Positions 42,035-51,264 of a stretch of DNA of 64,000 nt are shown here, one piece after another (within the stretch, counting starts at the first letter, position 1; each line of letters begins with the position of its first letter). The stretch is from NCBI RefSeq assembly GCF_003259505.1, contig NZ_QLLK01000006.1:306185-370184 (forward strand), given 5' to 3'. Source of the DNA: Algoriphagus yeomjeoni. GTDB lineage: Bacteria; Bacteroidota; Bacteroidia; Cytophagales; Cyclobacteriaceae. Under the pieces are notes generated by a model. It was not told the DNA's origin and did no database searches. It saw only the letters and a program-made list of their open reading frames with translations. The translations under genes were made by a program, and so were the position numbers.

Positions 42035-42844
42035 ATGAATTCATTGAGAATCCTTCAATTTTTTCTATTAATTTTCATATTTTCTTCTTGTGTATCCAAT
42101 AAAAAGATTGTTTACATGCAGGAATTGGAGAATAGCAATCCTAACGTTTATTCAAGCGAAAGGTATGGCTATAATGAAGAGAAGTATAGATTTCAAAGCT
42201 TTGATATAGTTGAAATAAATATCAAAACTACTAGCCCTGAACTTAATGAGATTTTTAGTATTATTTCTGGGGATCAGGCAAATACTAATATGAATATGGG
42301 GCCTAACGGTGGGGATATTTTCTTTATGAACGGCTACACCTTGGATGAAGAGGGAATGGTTGAAGTCCCTTTGTTAGGAGAAATAAAACTTATTGGACTT
42401 ACGACTGAGGAGGCTAAAGCTTTAATAGAAGAGAAGGTTCAAGTATATGTTCCAGATGATGGGTTTTTTGTCAGAATACGACTAGGAGGTATCAGATTTA
42501 GTGCGTTAGGTGAATTTAATGCCCCCGGGAAGCAAACCGTGTTGCAAAGTAGAGTTACAATTTTTGAAGCATTGGCGGCAGCAGGTGATTTGACTACCAT
42601 TGCAAAACGTGATGAAATTGTGTTACTCCGTCAATATCCAGATGGAAGTCAAATTCACAAAATTAACCTTAATGATAGAAACCTACTTGCTTCGGAATTT
42701 TACTTTTTAAAAACGAATGATGTCTTGTATGCTGAGCCTTTAAAAGTTAGAGAGCTAGGTGCCGGAACTAATTTCATACAGACATTAGCCCTAATTACCT
42801 CAACAGTATCTACTATCGCCCTTATTTTGACTATTGTCAGATAA
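42035..42844 (+). CDS. Wza-like polysaccharide export lipoprotein
   Basis: 269 aa. Lipoprotein signal with lipobox FSSC (Cys19). Poly_export region about 48-150 (YRFQSFDIVEINIKTTSPE ... VEVPLLGEIKLIGLTTEEAKALIEEKV) and one SLBB unit (about 155-230: VRIRLGGIRFSALGEFNAPGKQTV, FEALAAAGDLTTIAKR). C-terminal hydrophobic helix about 245-267. This is the short Bacteroidota form of the outer-membrane export channel, paired with the Wzc that follows by 12 bases. Confidence 0.9.
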   Translation: MNSLRILQFFLLIFIFSSCVSNKKIVYMQELENSNPNVYSSERYGYNEEKYRFQSFDIVEINIKTTSPELNEIFSIISGDQANTNMNMGPNGGDIFFMNGYTLDEEGMVEVPLLGEIKLIGLTTEEAKALIEEKVQVYVPDDGFFVRIRLGGIRFSALGEFNAPGKQTVLQSRVTIFEALAAAGDLTTIAKRDEIVLLRQYPDGSQIHKINLNDRNLLASEFYFLKTNDVLYAEPLKVRELGAGTNFIQTLALITSTVSTIALILTIVR

Positions 42845-42856
42845 TTTCCACTATAT

Positions 42857-45220
42857 ATGAATTTTGAAAGTAACGAGAATGACTTTGTAGTCGAAGATTC
42901 AGGCTTTGAGCTGAATGCTATTTTTAATAAACTAAAACAGAGATGGTTAATTATCTTGATTTCTGTTTTTCTGTGCTTGGCACTTGGTTTTCTGTACACT
43001 AAGACCTCCGAACCTCTATTCAAGGTAGAGTCTATGTTTTTCATTAAAGAAAAGGAAAACCCTCTTGCATTCTTTGGTTCACCATCCATCATTGAAAGCT
43101 CCAGTATGGGGCTCCAAAATGAAACGATCATCTTGAAATCCAGGCCAGTAGCACTCGAAGTGCTTAGGCAGCTTGACTTTCAAGTTGAGTATTTTAAAGA
43201 GGGGACTTTTGTAGATACCGAAATATATCAAAGCACACCAGTAATAGTGGAGGTCAATTGGAAAAGTCCACAAACAATTGACGGGTATCTGAAAATTGAA
43301 TGGGCAAATGAAACTGATTACACCCTATCCTTTGTGGATGAAGGATATAATAAATTGCTTCCAGATGGAAGTAGGGTGCCCTTTGAGTTGCAGCCACAAC
43401 CATTAAAGTCAAAATTCAATGAGCAACTCACTAATAATGAGTTAGATATAAAAGTTTTAAAAGTTTCATCAGATAAATCTGGGAGTATTTTAATCAAGTT
43501 AAGGGACCTTAATTCTTTGGCCAACAGGTATTCTAGTTCCTTGAAAATTGAGCCAGTTGAGAGGGGAGCCTCCATAATGCTGATGTCAGTTACTAGTTCC
43601 AATTTGCTAAAAGGAGAAGTATATCTCAATACGTTGATGAAGATATTCCTTCAAATGGAGCTGGATCAAAAAAATCAATCCGCAAGTAAAACAGTGAACT
43701 TTATTGATTCACAAGTTGCCGGCGTTGCGGATTCTTTGCGCTATTTTGAGAATCAATTGGAAGATTTTAGATCGTCTAATAAAATTTATAACCTAAGTTC
43801 TGAGAGCTCCTCTGTGTATGATCAAATGATGGAGTATCAAACTCAATTAGCTCAGGAGGAATTTAAAAGAACCTATTATCAAAGTCTTAAGGATTACCTT
43901 GCAAACGAAAGTTATCAAGATGTAATTGTTCCCTCTGGATTAGGAATAGAAGATCCCTTACTTAATGGCTTGATCGAAAATCTACTCCAATTGCAAGCGG
44001 ATAAATCAAGGATGCTGGCCAGCCAGACTGAAGCTGCTCCAGCAGTAATAGAAACCAATCGGAAAATATCAGATCTTAATCGTTCCATTCGTGAGAACTT
44101 AACTAATATAGACCGTAATTCTATCTTGCTTATTCAGGATTTGAGAAGTAGGATCACTGAGATTGAAAAGTCTTTTACTAATCTTCCTAAGACAGAGCAA
44201 AACCTTATTAGAATTCAGCGAGAGTTCTCCTTAAGTGAGAATATTTACAATTATTTAATGGAAAGAAGGGCTGAAGCTGCAATTTCCAAAGCATCAAATG
44301 AGGCTAACAATAAAATTGTGGAGCCTGCAAAAGGTGGTTTCCAAATCAGCCCTACTCCACTTAAAAATTACTTGATCGCCTTTCTAATTGGATTATTTCT
44401 TCCGGTTGCTTTTGTAGTCGTTAGGGAGCTTTTTAGAACAAAAATTGAGGATGTCCAATATCTCGAAAACAAACTCAAAATTCCTTTGCTTGGTACTATT
44501 CTCCAGAATAAAAAAAGCGATAGTAATCTTGTGGTTTTTGATCATAAAAAGTCTGGTATCTCTGAATCTTTCCGATCGTTACGGGCAAATTTGAAATTCA
44601 TTCTGCCGAAGGATAAACAAATTACCTTTTTGGTTACTTCTACTATCTCAGGCGAAGGAAAGACCTTTTGTGCCATGAATCTTGCTTCTGCTTATAGTCT
44701 TACAGGTAAAAAGACTATTCTGGTTGGATGTGATATGAGGAAGCCTAAAATCTTCGCAAATTTTGATTTAACAAACGATAAAGGCTTATCCACCTTCCTT
44801 AGTGGTCAAGAACTTGATTATGAAAAAATAATTTCAAAAACAAAATATGCAAATCTTGACGTCATAGTGGCTGGTCCTACTCCTCCTAATCCGGCGGAAT
44901 TACTTTTTGATGCAAGGTTTGAACAGTTGCTTAAATCCTTAAAAGGTATCTATGATGTAGTCGTACTTGATACACCACCTGTTGGTTTGGTTAGTGAAAC
45001 CTTGGACCTACTCACGTTGGTTGATTGTAGCTTATTTGTTTTTAGACAAAATTATAGTCAGAGAACATTTATTGATGCAGTAAATGGTCTAAAGACAAAT
45101 AAAGGCATTAAAAACATATTTGGAGTGTTTAACGGTGTAGTTGATTCTAAAAAGGTGGCTTACGGATACGGTTATTCGTATGGCTATGGCTATGGGTACT
45201 ACGACGACGACAAAAAATAA
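42857..45220 (+). CDS. Wzc-like polysaccharide co-polymerase and tyrosine autokinase
   Basis: 787 aa. N-terminal Wzz domain with TM1 about 31-50, long periplasmic coiled-coil region, TM2 about 505-525, then a BY-kinase domain: Walker A TISGEGKT (596-603), Walker A' ILVGCDMRKP, Walker B VVVLDTPPVG. The C-terminus has eight tyrosines in Y-G alternation before DDDKK: the autophosphorylation cluster. In known systems cycling of this phosphorylation controls chain length and export through Wza. Confidence 0.93.
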   Translation: MNFESNENDFVVEDSGFELNAIFNKLKQRWLIILISVFLCLALGFLYTKTSEPLFKVESMFFIKEKENPLAFFGSPSIIESSSMGLQNETIILKSRPVALEVLRQLDFQVEYFKEGTFVDTEIYQSTPVIVEVNWKSPQTIDGYLKIEWANETDYTLSFVDEGYNKLLPDGSRVPFELQPQPLKSKFNEQLTNNELDIKVLKVSSDKSGSILIKLRDLNSLANRYSSSLKIEPVERGASIMLMSVTSSNLLKGEVYLNTLMKIFLQMELDQKNQSASKTVNFIDSQVAGVADSLRYFENQLEDFRSSNKIYNLSSESSSVYDQMMEYQTQLAQEEFKRTYYQSLKDYLANESYQDVIVPSGLGIEDPLLNGLIENLLQLQADKSRMLASQTEAAPAVIETNRKISDLNRSIRENLTNIDRNSILLIQDLRSRITEIEKSFTNLPKTEQNLIRIQREFSLSENIYNYLMERRAEAAISKASNEANNKIVEPAKGGFQISPTPLKNYLIAFLIGLFLPVAFVVVRELFRTKIEDVQYLENKLKIPLLGTILQNKKSDSNLVVFDHKKSGISESFRSLRANLKFILPKDKQITFLVTSTISGEGKTFCAMNLASAYSLTGKKTILVGCDMRKPKIFANFDLTNDKGLSTFLSGQELDYEKIISKTKYANLDVIVAGPTPPNPAELLFDARFEQLLKSLKGIYDVVVLDTPPVGLVSETLDLLTLVDCSLFVFRQNYSQRTFIDAVNGLKTNKGIKNIFGVFNGVVDSKKVAYGYGYSYGYGYGYYDDDKK

Positions 45221-45234
45221 ATACCTTATCTAAC

Positions 45235-45267
45235 AAAAAGTGGTTTGAATTTCAAACCCTTTTTTTA
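45235..45267 (+). terminator. intra-operon intrinsic terminator after wzc
   Basis: AAAAAG/GGTTTGAA (45235-45240, 45242-45249) pairs with TTCAAACC/CTTTTT (45251-45258, 45259-45264) with one bulged T, followed by T-rich sequence. It covers an in-frame TTG at 45245, which supports starting the ABC gene at 45278. Likely reduces read-through from assembly genes into the glycosyltransferases. Confidence 0.8.
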
Positions 45268-45277
45268 TCCAAAATTT

Positions 45278-47077
45278 ATGTTTCTAAAAGGAATTATTGA
45301 GAAAAACTTCAAGTATTTCTTTTTCTTCTTTTCCTATCTCAAACACAAAATTTTTGTCCTAGTCCTGCTGAGTCTCTTAGTAGGATTATTGGACGGTTTT
45401 GGACTTGCCCTATTCATCCCTCTATTTCAAGTAGCCGTAGACGATTCTTCTCAAGGAACTAAACCTGAGTTAGGAGAGCTGGACTTCCTTCTTGATTTTA
45501 TGAATTCAATCGGTTTCAACTTGAATGTTGGAAATATTCTGATATTCATGACGATCCTGTTTTTAGTAAAGGGGATTTTTAAGTTTTTTGATAGTTACTA
45601 TAAAGTTTCTCTACAGATCTTCTTTGTTAAAAAGCTAAGGTTTCAAATGCTTAATGGCATGGAGGAAGTTAGTTATCAGAATTTTGTGGGAATGGATGCA
45701 GGTAGAATCCAAAACACATTATCCGCTGAAGTTTATAAAGTAACTGCCTCATTTATAAGTTACTTCAATACCCTTCAATATGCAGTTTTATTAGTTGTGT
45801 ATATGGGGTTGGCTTTCGTGTCGAACTGGCAATTCGCCATATTAGTAAGTGTAGGAGGGTTTATTTCAAATGTTTTTTTCAAGATGCTTTTCAGAAAAAC
45901 TGAAATAGCGTCTATCAATATTTCTAGTAAAGGACATGTTTTCCAGTCTTTTTTAATTCAAGCAGTTCAACATTTTAAATACTTAAAGGCTACATCTTAC
46001 TTTAATAATTATAAGAAAAAGCTCACACAGCAGATAGTTGAGATCGAAAATCTTCAGAAGCGGATCGGGTTTTATAATTCACTTTTGAATGGATTAAGGG
46101 AGCCTATTATTTTGATTATAGTGGTTCTTGTAATACTGATTCAAGTGAGCTTGCTTGGTGGTGCATTGTCTAGTATTCTTTTAAGCTTAATGTTCTTCTA
46201 TAGAGCATTGAATTACGTAATCAGCGTTCAGTCCAGCTGGCAAACATTTATTTCACAATTTGGTGGAATTGTTTCATCAACTGAAATTATTCAAATGTTT
46301 GAAGAAGGAGTTGAAATCAACGACGGTCAACAAGCCTTTGGGTCCTTGGAACATATTTCTCTTGAAAAAATAGGCTTTGGCTTTAAGGATGGGCATCAAA
46401 TTTTGGAAGATGTAGATCTGGAAATCAAGAAAAACCAAACTATTGCCTTTGTAGGACCAAGTGGAAGCGGGAAAACAACATTGGTGAATTTGATAGTAGG
46501 TTTATTTAATCCCAATCAAGGAAAAATCTATGTTAATGGCATGGAAAGAACCTATGTTAACATATTAGAACTCCGATCCAAAGTTGGATATATCACCCAA
46601 GAACCAGTGATATTCAATGATTCTGTTTTTAATAACGTTACTTTTTGGTCTCCTAAAACAAAGGAAAATTTAGACCGTTTTTGGAAAGCTATCGACATGG
46701 CTAACCTTACGGAATTTGTAATTGGACTAAAAGGACAGGAAGAAATGGTTCTCGGTGACAATGGAGTCAAAGCTTCTGGTGGCCAAAAACAACGTATTTC
46801 TATAGCTAGGGAATTGTTCAAAGAAGTTGAAATAATTGTCTTTGATGAAGCTACCTCTGCCTTGGACTCAGATTCAGAAAAAATTATTCAAGAAAATATT
46901 AATTCTCTTCAAGGGAAGTATACCATTATCCTAATAGCACATAGATTGAGTACTATCAAAAACGTAGATATGATTTATTTGGTAGATCAAGGTAATATTA
47001 AAGCTTCCGGAGATTTTGAACAGCTATTTTCATCTGACTCTAATTTCAGAAGAATGGTACAACTGCAAGAATTCTAA
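45278..47077 (+). CDS. ABC transporter, fused permease/ATPase (MsbA/PglK-like exporter)
   Basis: 599 aa. Six-helix exporter TMD (about 1-335), then NBD: Walker A GPSGSGKTT (393-401), signature SGGQKQR from 500, Walker B IVFDEATSALD with D523/E524, switch His in LIAHRLSTI. A half-transporter that must dimerise. Relatives flip lipid A or undecaprenyl-linked oligosaccharides. Locus B has no Wzx gene in the window, so this may be the flippase for its repeat unit. Stop overlaps the next ATG. Confidence 0.88.
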   Translation: MFLKGIIEKNFKYFFFFFSYLKHKIFVLVLLSLLVGLLDGFGLALFIPLFQVAVDDSSQGTKPELGELDFLLDFMNSIGFNLNVGNILIFMTILFLVKGIFKFFDSYYKVSLQIFFVKKLRFQMLNGMEEVSYQNFVGMDAGRIQNTLSAEVYKVTASFISYFNTLQYAVLLVVYMGLAFVSNWQFAILVSVGGFISNVFFKMLFRKTEIASINISSKGHVFQSFLIQAVQHFKYLKATSYFNNYKKKLTQQIVEIENLQKRIGFYNSLLNGLREPIILIIVVLVILIQVSLLGGALSSILLSLMFFYRALNYVISVQSSWQTFISQFGGIVSSTEIIQMFEEGVEINDGQQAFGSLEHISLEKIGFGFKDGHQILEDVDLEIKKNQTIAFVGPSGSGKTTLVNLIVGLFNPNQGKIYVNGMERTYVNILELRSKVGYITQEPVIFNDSVFNNVTFWSPKTKENLDRFWKAIDMANLTEFVIGLKGQEEMVLGDNGVKASGGQKQRISIARELFKEVEIIVFDEATSALDSDSEKIIQENINSLQGKYTIILIAHRLSTIKNVDMIYLVDQGNIKASGDFEQLFSSDSNFRRMVQLQEF

Positions 47078-48189
47078 TGCCTAAAAAGAAAGTCCTTCTT
47101 GTGGGGCCTTTAAATAAGGATGGTGTAGGTGGAAGGTTAGAAGAAATGAAAGTTTGGGCGAGGTCTTTGGAAGATCATGGAGCCCATGTTGAAGTTTTTA
47201 CCAGATTTAATGCAGGTTCTTTTTTTGGAAATATTCCAGTCTGGGAGTCTGCTCATCTTGTTTTTGGAAAGAGGCTTTTCCGAAATAGTTTTATCAAAAA
47301 AACGTTACTGAGAATTTGGGGTGCTTCCATCCTCAAAACTAAAAGAGATGCTATTTTTACCAGTAATGTTTGGAGTAAATTTGTTAGCGACTTTGATTGT
47401 GTTATCCTATTTATCACTGATACCTCTTTAGAAAGGACCATATTTGAATTACCATTAAATGTTCCTGTTTTCATCCGTTACACAGGGTTATTGAGAAGCT
47501 TTGAGTCCCTATTGAGAGATGGCGCTAAGCTAGATGGATTTAATAGAGCTTATATTTTTCATGATAAGAATCTACTTAAAGATTTTAAGCCTTCATTACC
47601 TTTTCACTTTATAGATCAAACTGCAATTCAGGAAAAGAAATTGCTTTCAATACCTATCAGGCCACAATGCAAGATATTTGCGATGATAGGGCTGTTTATG
47701 GATGTGAAACAAGTAGAACAAGTAATTGAAACATTTATTGAATTCCCAGATCTTAAACTTTTGCTATTCGGTAAAGGAGAACTTGAATCTTCCTATAGAA
47801 ATTTAATCGAAACTAATAAGTTAAATAACGTAGAGTTACGTGGCTTTTTCCCGGCGGAAGAGATGGACAAAATGTTTCAGGAGTTTGATGCATTAATTAT
47901 CAACTCCTCAGAAGAAACTGGGCCTATGACAGGGGTAGAAGCGATGGCGGCCGGTAAACTCATTATATCTTCTTCAGTGGGTGCTATGCCGGGTAGGTTG
48001 GATAATGCTAAATTTATCACAGGAAAATCAAACACGCTGAGCTTAGTGTTAACTGAGATTGAAGAATTATCTACAGAGGAAATAAGTGCAGAGAAACACC
48101 GCCTTCGCTACAATTATTTGAAAAATTGTTCTAATGAAGCAATTTCTGGAAAAATTGCAGATCTAATTTTAGAAGAAACCACAGTATGA
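47077..48189 (+). CDS. GT4 family glycosyltransferase
   Basis: 370 aa, GT-B. N-terminal VLLVGPLNKDGVGGRLEEM, C-terminal IGLFMDVKQVEQVIE, LLLFGKGELESSYR, VELRGFFPAEEMDKM, and the donor-site SEETGPMTGVEAMAAGKLII. Retaining enzyme of the RfaB/WaaG group. Its start overlaps the ABC gene stop by one base and it overlaps the next gene by 4. Confidence 0.85.
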   Translation: MPKKKVLLVGPLNKDGVGGRLEEMKVWARSLEDHGAHVEVFTRFNAGSFFGNIPVWESAHLVFGKRLFRNSFIKKTLLRIWGASILKTKRDAIFTSNVWSKFVSDFDCVILFITDTSLERTIFELPLNVPVFIRYTGLLRSFESLLRDGAKLDGFNRAYIFHDKNLLKDFKPSLPFHFIDQTAIQEKKLLSIPIRPQCKIFAMIGLFMDVKQVEQVIETFIEFPDLKLLLFGKGELESSYRNLIETNKLNNVELRGFFPAEEMDKMFQEFDALIINSSEETGPMTGVEAMAAGKLIISSSVGAMPGRLDNAKFITGKSNTLSLVLTEIEELSTEEISAEKHRLRYNYLKNCSNEAISGKIADLILEETTV

Positions 48190-49193
48190 GAGTAGGTAGT
48201 AACCCCTCAAAGACCAACTTTACGATAGAGATAGACTCTACACACAGAGTGATATTGTCTGTTTATATTCCGAATTTGGAAGAGGCATATTTCAAGGATT
48301 CTCAAACGATTTTCAAATATTGCATTGAATCTTTAGTTAATACTGTCCACTCAAAAACTAGAATTTCAATCGTAATCAATGGATGTTGTCAGGAAATTTC
48401 AGACATGATTTATGATTACCAGAAAAAGTACCCAATCATTGATCAAATCTTTTATACAAAAGAAAATCTAGGGAAAATTAATGCGATTTATTCCATTGTA
48501 AAAAGTAACCTAGAACCACTATTGACGATTTCTGATGCAGATGTTATGTTTCTTCCGAATTGGCAAAAAGAAGTCGAGACAGTTTTTGTCGATTTTCCTG
48601 AAGCGGGCATGGTTTCCCCAGTTCCAAGTAGCAAAGGATTTCTCTTTAGTACTGCTTCTACACTATACTATGGACTTTTTAAAGGGAAGATTAAATTTCA
48701 AAATGTAAAAGATCCAGAAGGCCTGATTAATTTCCAAAAGAGTGTAGGGTCTAATTTGTATCAGAAAATTCATTTAGAGAAATATCTAGTCGTTTCAAAC
48801 GGAGTTGCAGAAGCAGTAGTTGGTTGTGGTCATTTTGTTGCTACGTTTAGAAAGCAGGTTTTCGAGGCTGCACCTACTAAGGTTTGCAAATTTAGAGTTC
48901 AAAATAATAGTGAGGAAGATTATTTGGATGATCCTAATGATATGTCTGGTTTTTTGAGGTTAGCTACGCTGGGGAATTTTGCCTATCACATGGGTAACAG
49001 CCCTCATCCTTGGATGAAAGAAAAATTACAGGAAACTCTAATCGATACTTCCATAACTACTCCCTTAGAAATTCCAGATCCTATATCATTTTCAAAGAGT
49101 CAATATAAAATAGGTAAGTTTCTAAGCCGCCTTTTATTCCATAAGTTCAGAAGACAGTTTTTTAGCCATTTGGGTGTCAATGAGCCGTATTAA
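48186..49193 (+). CDS. GT2-like glycosyltransferase
   Basis: 335 aa. VILSVYIPNLEEAY, ISIVINGCCQEI, KENLGKINAIYSIV, and the metal-binding TISDADVMFLPNWQ (about 115-128) fit a GT-A domain; the second half, with VVGCGHFVATFRKQVFE and NNSEEDYLDDPND, is unusual. Assignment to GT2 is fair; the substrate is unknown. Confidence 0.72.
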   Translation: MRVGSNPSKTNFTIEIDSTHRVILSVYIPNLEEAYFKDSQTIFKYCIESLVNTVHSKTRISIVINGCCQEISDMIYDYQKKYPIIDQIFYTKENLGKINAIYSIVKSNLEPLLTISDADVMFLPNWQKEVETVFVDFPEAGMVSPVPSSKGFLFSTASTLYYGLFKGKIKFQNVKDPEGLINFQKSVGSNLYQKIHLEKYLVVSNGVAEAVVGCGHFVATFRKQVFEAAPTKVCKFRVQNNSEEDYLDDPNDMSGFLRLATLGNFAYHMGNSPHPWMKEKLQETLIDTSITTPLEIPDPISFSKSQYKIGKFLSRLLFHKFRRQFFSHLGVNEPY

Positions 49194-49196
49194 AAT

Positions 49197-49862
49197 ATGA
49201 GTTTTAAAAGTAGATTAATTCAGAAAATTCAATTTTGGGTTAAACCCTACCTGACTTATAAAAACAAGGTGCTAGTTTCATTTTGGGCAACTGGAGCACA
49301 TCACGTGAAGTTTGAAGGAAGTACTATTGTCCCTGAATACTGCGCGTTTTCAGATGCTACAGAAATTGGCTTTAGGACTACCTTAGGTACTAATAATTAT
49401 TTTGGTGGCAAAGTGATTATTGGTAAGTACTGTCAGTTAGGAAGAGATGTAGCATTCCATCCCACCAACCACCCAATGAGTTATCTGACAACCTACATTA
49501 ATAACCACCTTTATAAAGGAGAACTAAAATCACTTAAGACTGAGAAGCCCATTATACTTGGCAATGATATTTGGGTAGGTCATGGTGTAATTGTTTTGGC
49601 AGGTGTATCTGTGGGGGATGGGGCTATTCTAGCTGCAGGTTCGGTCGTGACTAAAGATGTGGAACCTTACACTATTGTAGCAGGAAATCCTGCAAAGCCT
49701 ATTCGAAAACGTTTTTCAGAGGAACTCATTCAAGAATTGCTTAATCTGAAATGGTGGGATAAATCGGATGAAGAACTTGAAAAGTTAAAACCACTCTTTT
49801 TTGTTGACCTTCACGAGCATAGTTCACTTCACCCCATTTTATCAAAAATTCTAAAACATTAA
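49197..49862 (+). CDS. hexapeptide-repeat acetyltransferase
   Basis: 221 aa. Left-handed beta-helix (about 40-170: GFRTTLGTNNYFGGKVIIGKYCQLG; ILGNDIWVGHGVIVLAGVSVGDGAILAAGSVVT) with the usual end IVAGNPAKPIRKRF. Catalytic His in FHPTNHP or WVGHG. Similar to WcaF/NodL-type sugar O-acetyltransferases. Probably decorates the locus B polysaccharide. Confidence 0.83.
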   Translation: MSFKSRLIQKIQFWVKPYLTYKNKVLVSFWATGAHHVKFEGSTIVPEYCAFSDATEIGFRTTLGTNNYFGGKVIIGKYCQLGRDVAFHPTNHPMSYLTTYINNHLYKGELKSLKTEKPIILGNDIWVGHGVIVLAGVSVGDGAILAAGSVVTKDVEPYTIVAGNPAKPIRKRFSEELIQELLNLKWWDKSDEELEKLKPLFFVDLHEHSSLHPILSKILKH

Positions 49863-49878
49863 TTTTCCAAAACGACAA

Positions 49879-51261
49879 ATGAAAGTCTGTTTATTGATTC
49901 CTGATGGAATTGGTATCAGGAATTATTTATATTCTGATATTATACCTTTACTCCGTGAATCCAAATTCGAAGTTGCTGTATGGCATTCCTTGGATCCTGC
50001 AGTCATGAAGGAAGCAGAACGTATAAATCCCCAAGTAAACTTTGAAAATCATACCTTCAACTTTTATAAGGAAGACCCTTTACCAAGATTCTTAAGGGAT
50101 TGTGTTGGATATGCCCGATTAAAAGTAAACGCTAATCTTGAAAGCAATCCTACTATTCTAGATAACTGGCTGCCGAAAAAGAATTTAAAGGGAAAACTCT
50201 CCAATTACCTTGCTGAAATAGTAGGAGGTACCTTCACGACTTTGGATAAAATATCAAAGGTCGATGCAATTATTCAACATCAGCATAGAAAATCAGCTGC
50301 ATACCGAAAGTATAAAGCTGACCTAAAGAAAATTAATCCTGACATTTTATTTTGCACGCATCAACGCGAACCAAATGCAGGCGTTGCAATGCTTGCGGCT
50401 CAGGATTTAGGAATAAGAACCGTAGCCGCAATTTTTTCTTGGGATAATCTTCCCAAAGGTAGGCTGCCAATGAGGGCAAGCGATTACTTGGTATGGTCAG
50501 AATATATGGAGGAGGAGTTGCTGAAGTATTTTCCAGACATTGAAAAAAAGAATATTAAGATAGTCGGAACTCCTCAGTTTGATTTTTATTCAAATGAGAA
50601 GCTGATTAAAACCAGAGAGGAATTTGCAATTGAAAATAATCTTGACTCTCAAAAAAGATGGATATGCTTTTCTGGCGATGATTCATTGACCTCTCCTCAT
50701 GATCCTATTTACCTCAGTGATTTAGGAAAAGCATTACAAAACGAATCAGATATTGAAGTGCTTTTTAGACCAGTACCCGTCGAAGGATTTGAACGATACC
50801 AAGCAGTTTTAAAGAAGTTTCCTTTCATAAAAACTCTTGTGCCGAAGTGGAGAAAAGGGGAGCTTTGGAGTAAGTTTTTTCCTTATCCAGAGGATATTGC
50901 AGTCTTAGTCAATTTAGCATATCACAGTGATACCGTAGTAAACGTAGGTTCCACAATGGCACTTGACTTTGCCCAATTTAATAAGCCTGGAGTTTATGTG
51001 AACTATGAGGTAATGCCGGACCACCCCTGGTCCATTAAAAGAGTCTATCAGTTTCAACATTTTCGAACCTTCGAGGATTTGGATGCTGTAAGCTGGATAC
51101 GTTCTACCGATGATATTCTGCCTACCATAAGAAGAGCAATCGACTGTCCAATGGAAATAGCAAAGGATAGGTTACTATGGAGAGATAGAATTGTCTTCCA
51201 GGATCAAGGATCCACTGCCTCAAGTCGAATAGTTGATTACCTAATAACTACGCACAAGTAA
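49879..51261 (+). CDS. putative GT-B glycosyltransferase, unknown family
   Basis: 460 aa. N-terminal VCLLIPDGIGIRNYLYSDIIPLL, mid-region FCTHQREPNAGVAMLAAQDLGI, then FSWDNLPKGRLPMRASDYLVWSE, a second Rossmann-like half with FSGDDS and NVGSTMALDFAQFNKPGVYV. Architecture resembles UDP-GlcNAc 2-epimerase/CDP-glycerol-transferase-like GT-B proteins of surface-glycan clusters. No hydrolysing-epimerase active-site pattern is seen, so I do not call it NeuC. Confidence 0.6.
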   Translation: MKVCLLIPDGIGIRNYLYSDIIPLLRESKFEVAVWHSLDPAVMKEAERINPQVNFENHTFNFYKEDPLPRFLRDCVGYARLKVNANLESNPTILDNWLPKKNLKGKLSNYLAEIVGGTFTTLDKISKVDAIIQHQHRKSAAYRKYKADLKKINPDILFCTHQREPNAGVAMLAAQDLGIRTVAAIFSWDNLPKGRLPMRASDYLVWSEYMEEELLKYFPDIEKKNIKIVGTPQFDFYSNEKLIKTREEFAIENNLDSQKRWICFSGDDSLTSPHDPIYLSDLGKALQNESDIEVLFRPVPVEGFERYQAVLKKFPFIKTLVPKWRKGELWSKFFPYPEDIAVLVNLAYHSDTVVNVGSTMALDFAQFNKPGVYVNYEVMPDHPWSIKRVYQFQHFRTFEDLDAVSWIRSTDDILPTIRRAIDCPMEIAKDRLLWRDRIVFQDQGSTASSRIVDYLITTHK

Positions 51262-51264
51262 AAA

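Noticed and set aside
45125..45217. Repetitive TATGG/TACGG DNA near the wzc end, considered as a microsatellite
   Set aside because: It encodes the Tyr-Gly tail normal for Wzc autokinases and is in frame to the stop.
49879..51261. Possible hydrolysing UDP-GlcNAc 2-epimerase (NeuC)
   Set aside because: General GT-B resemblance only; I could not see the conserved epimerase active-site signature.
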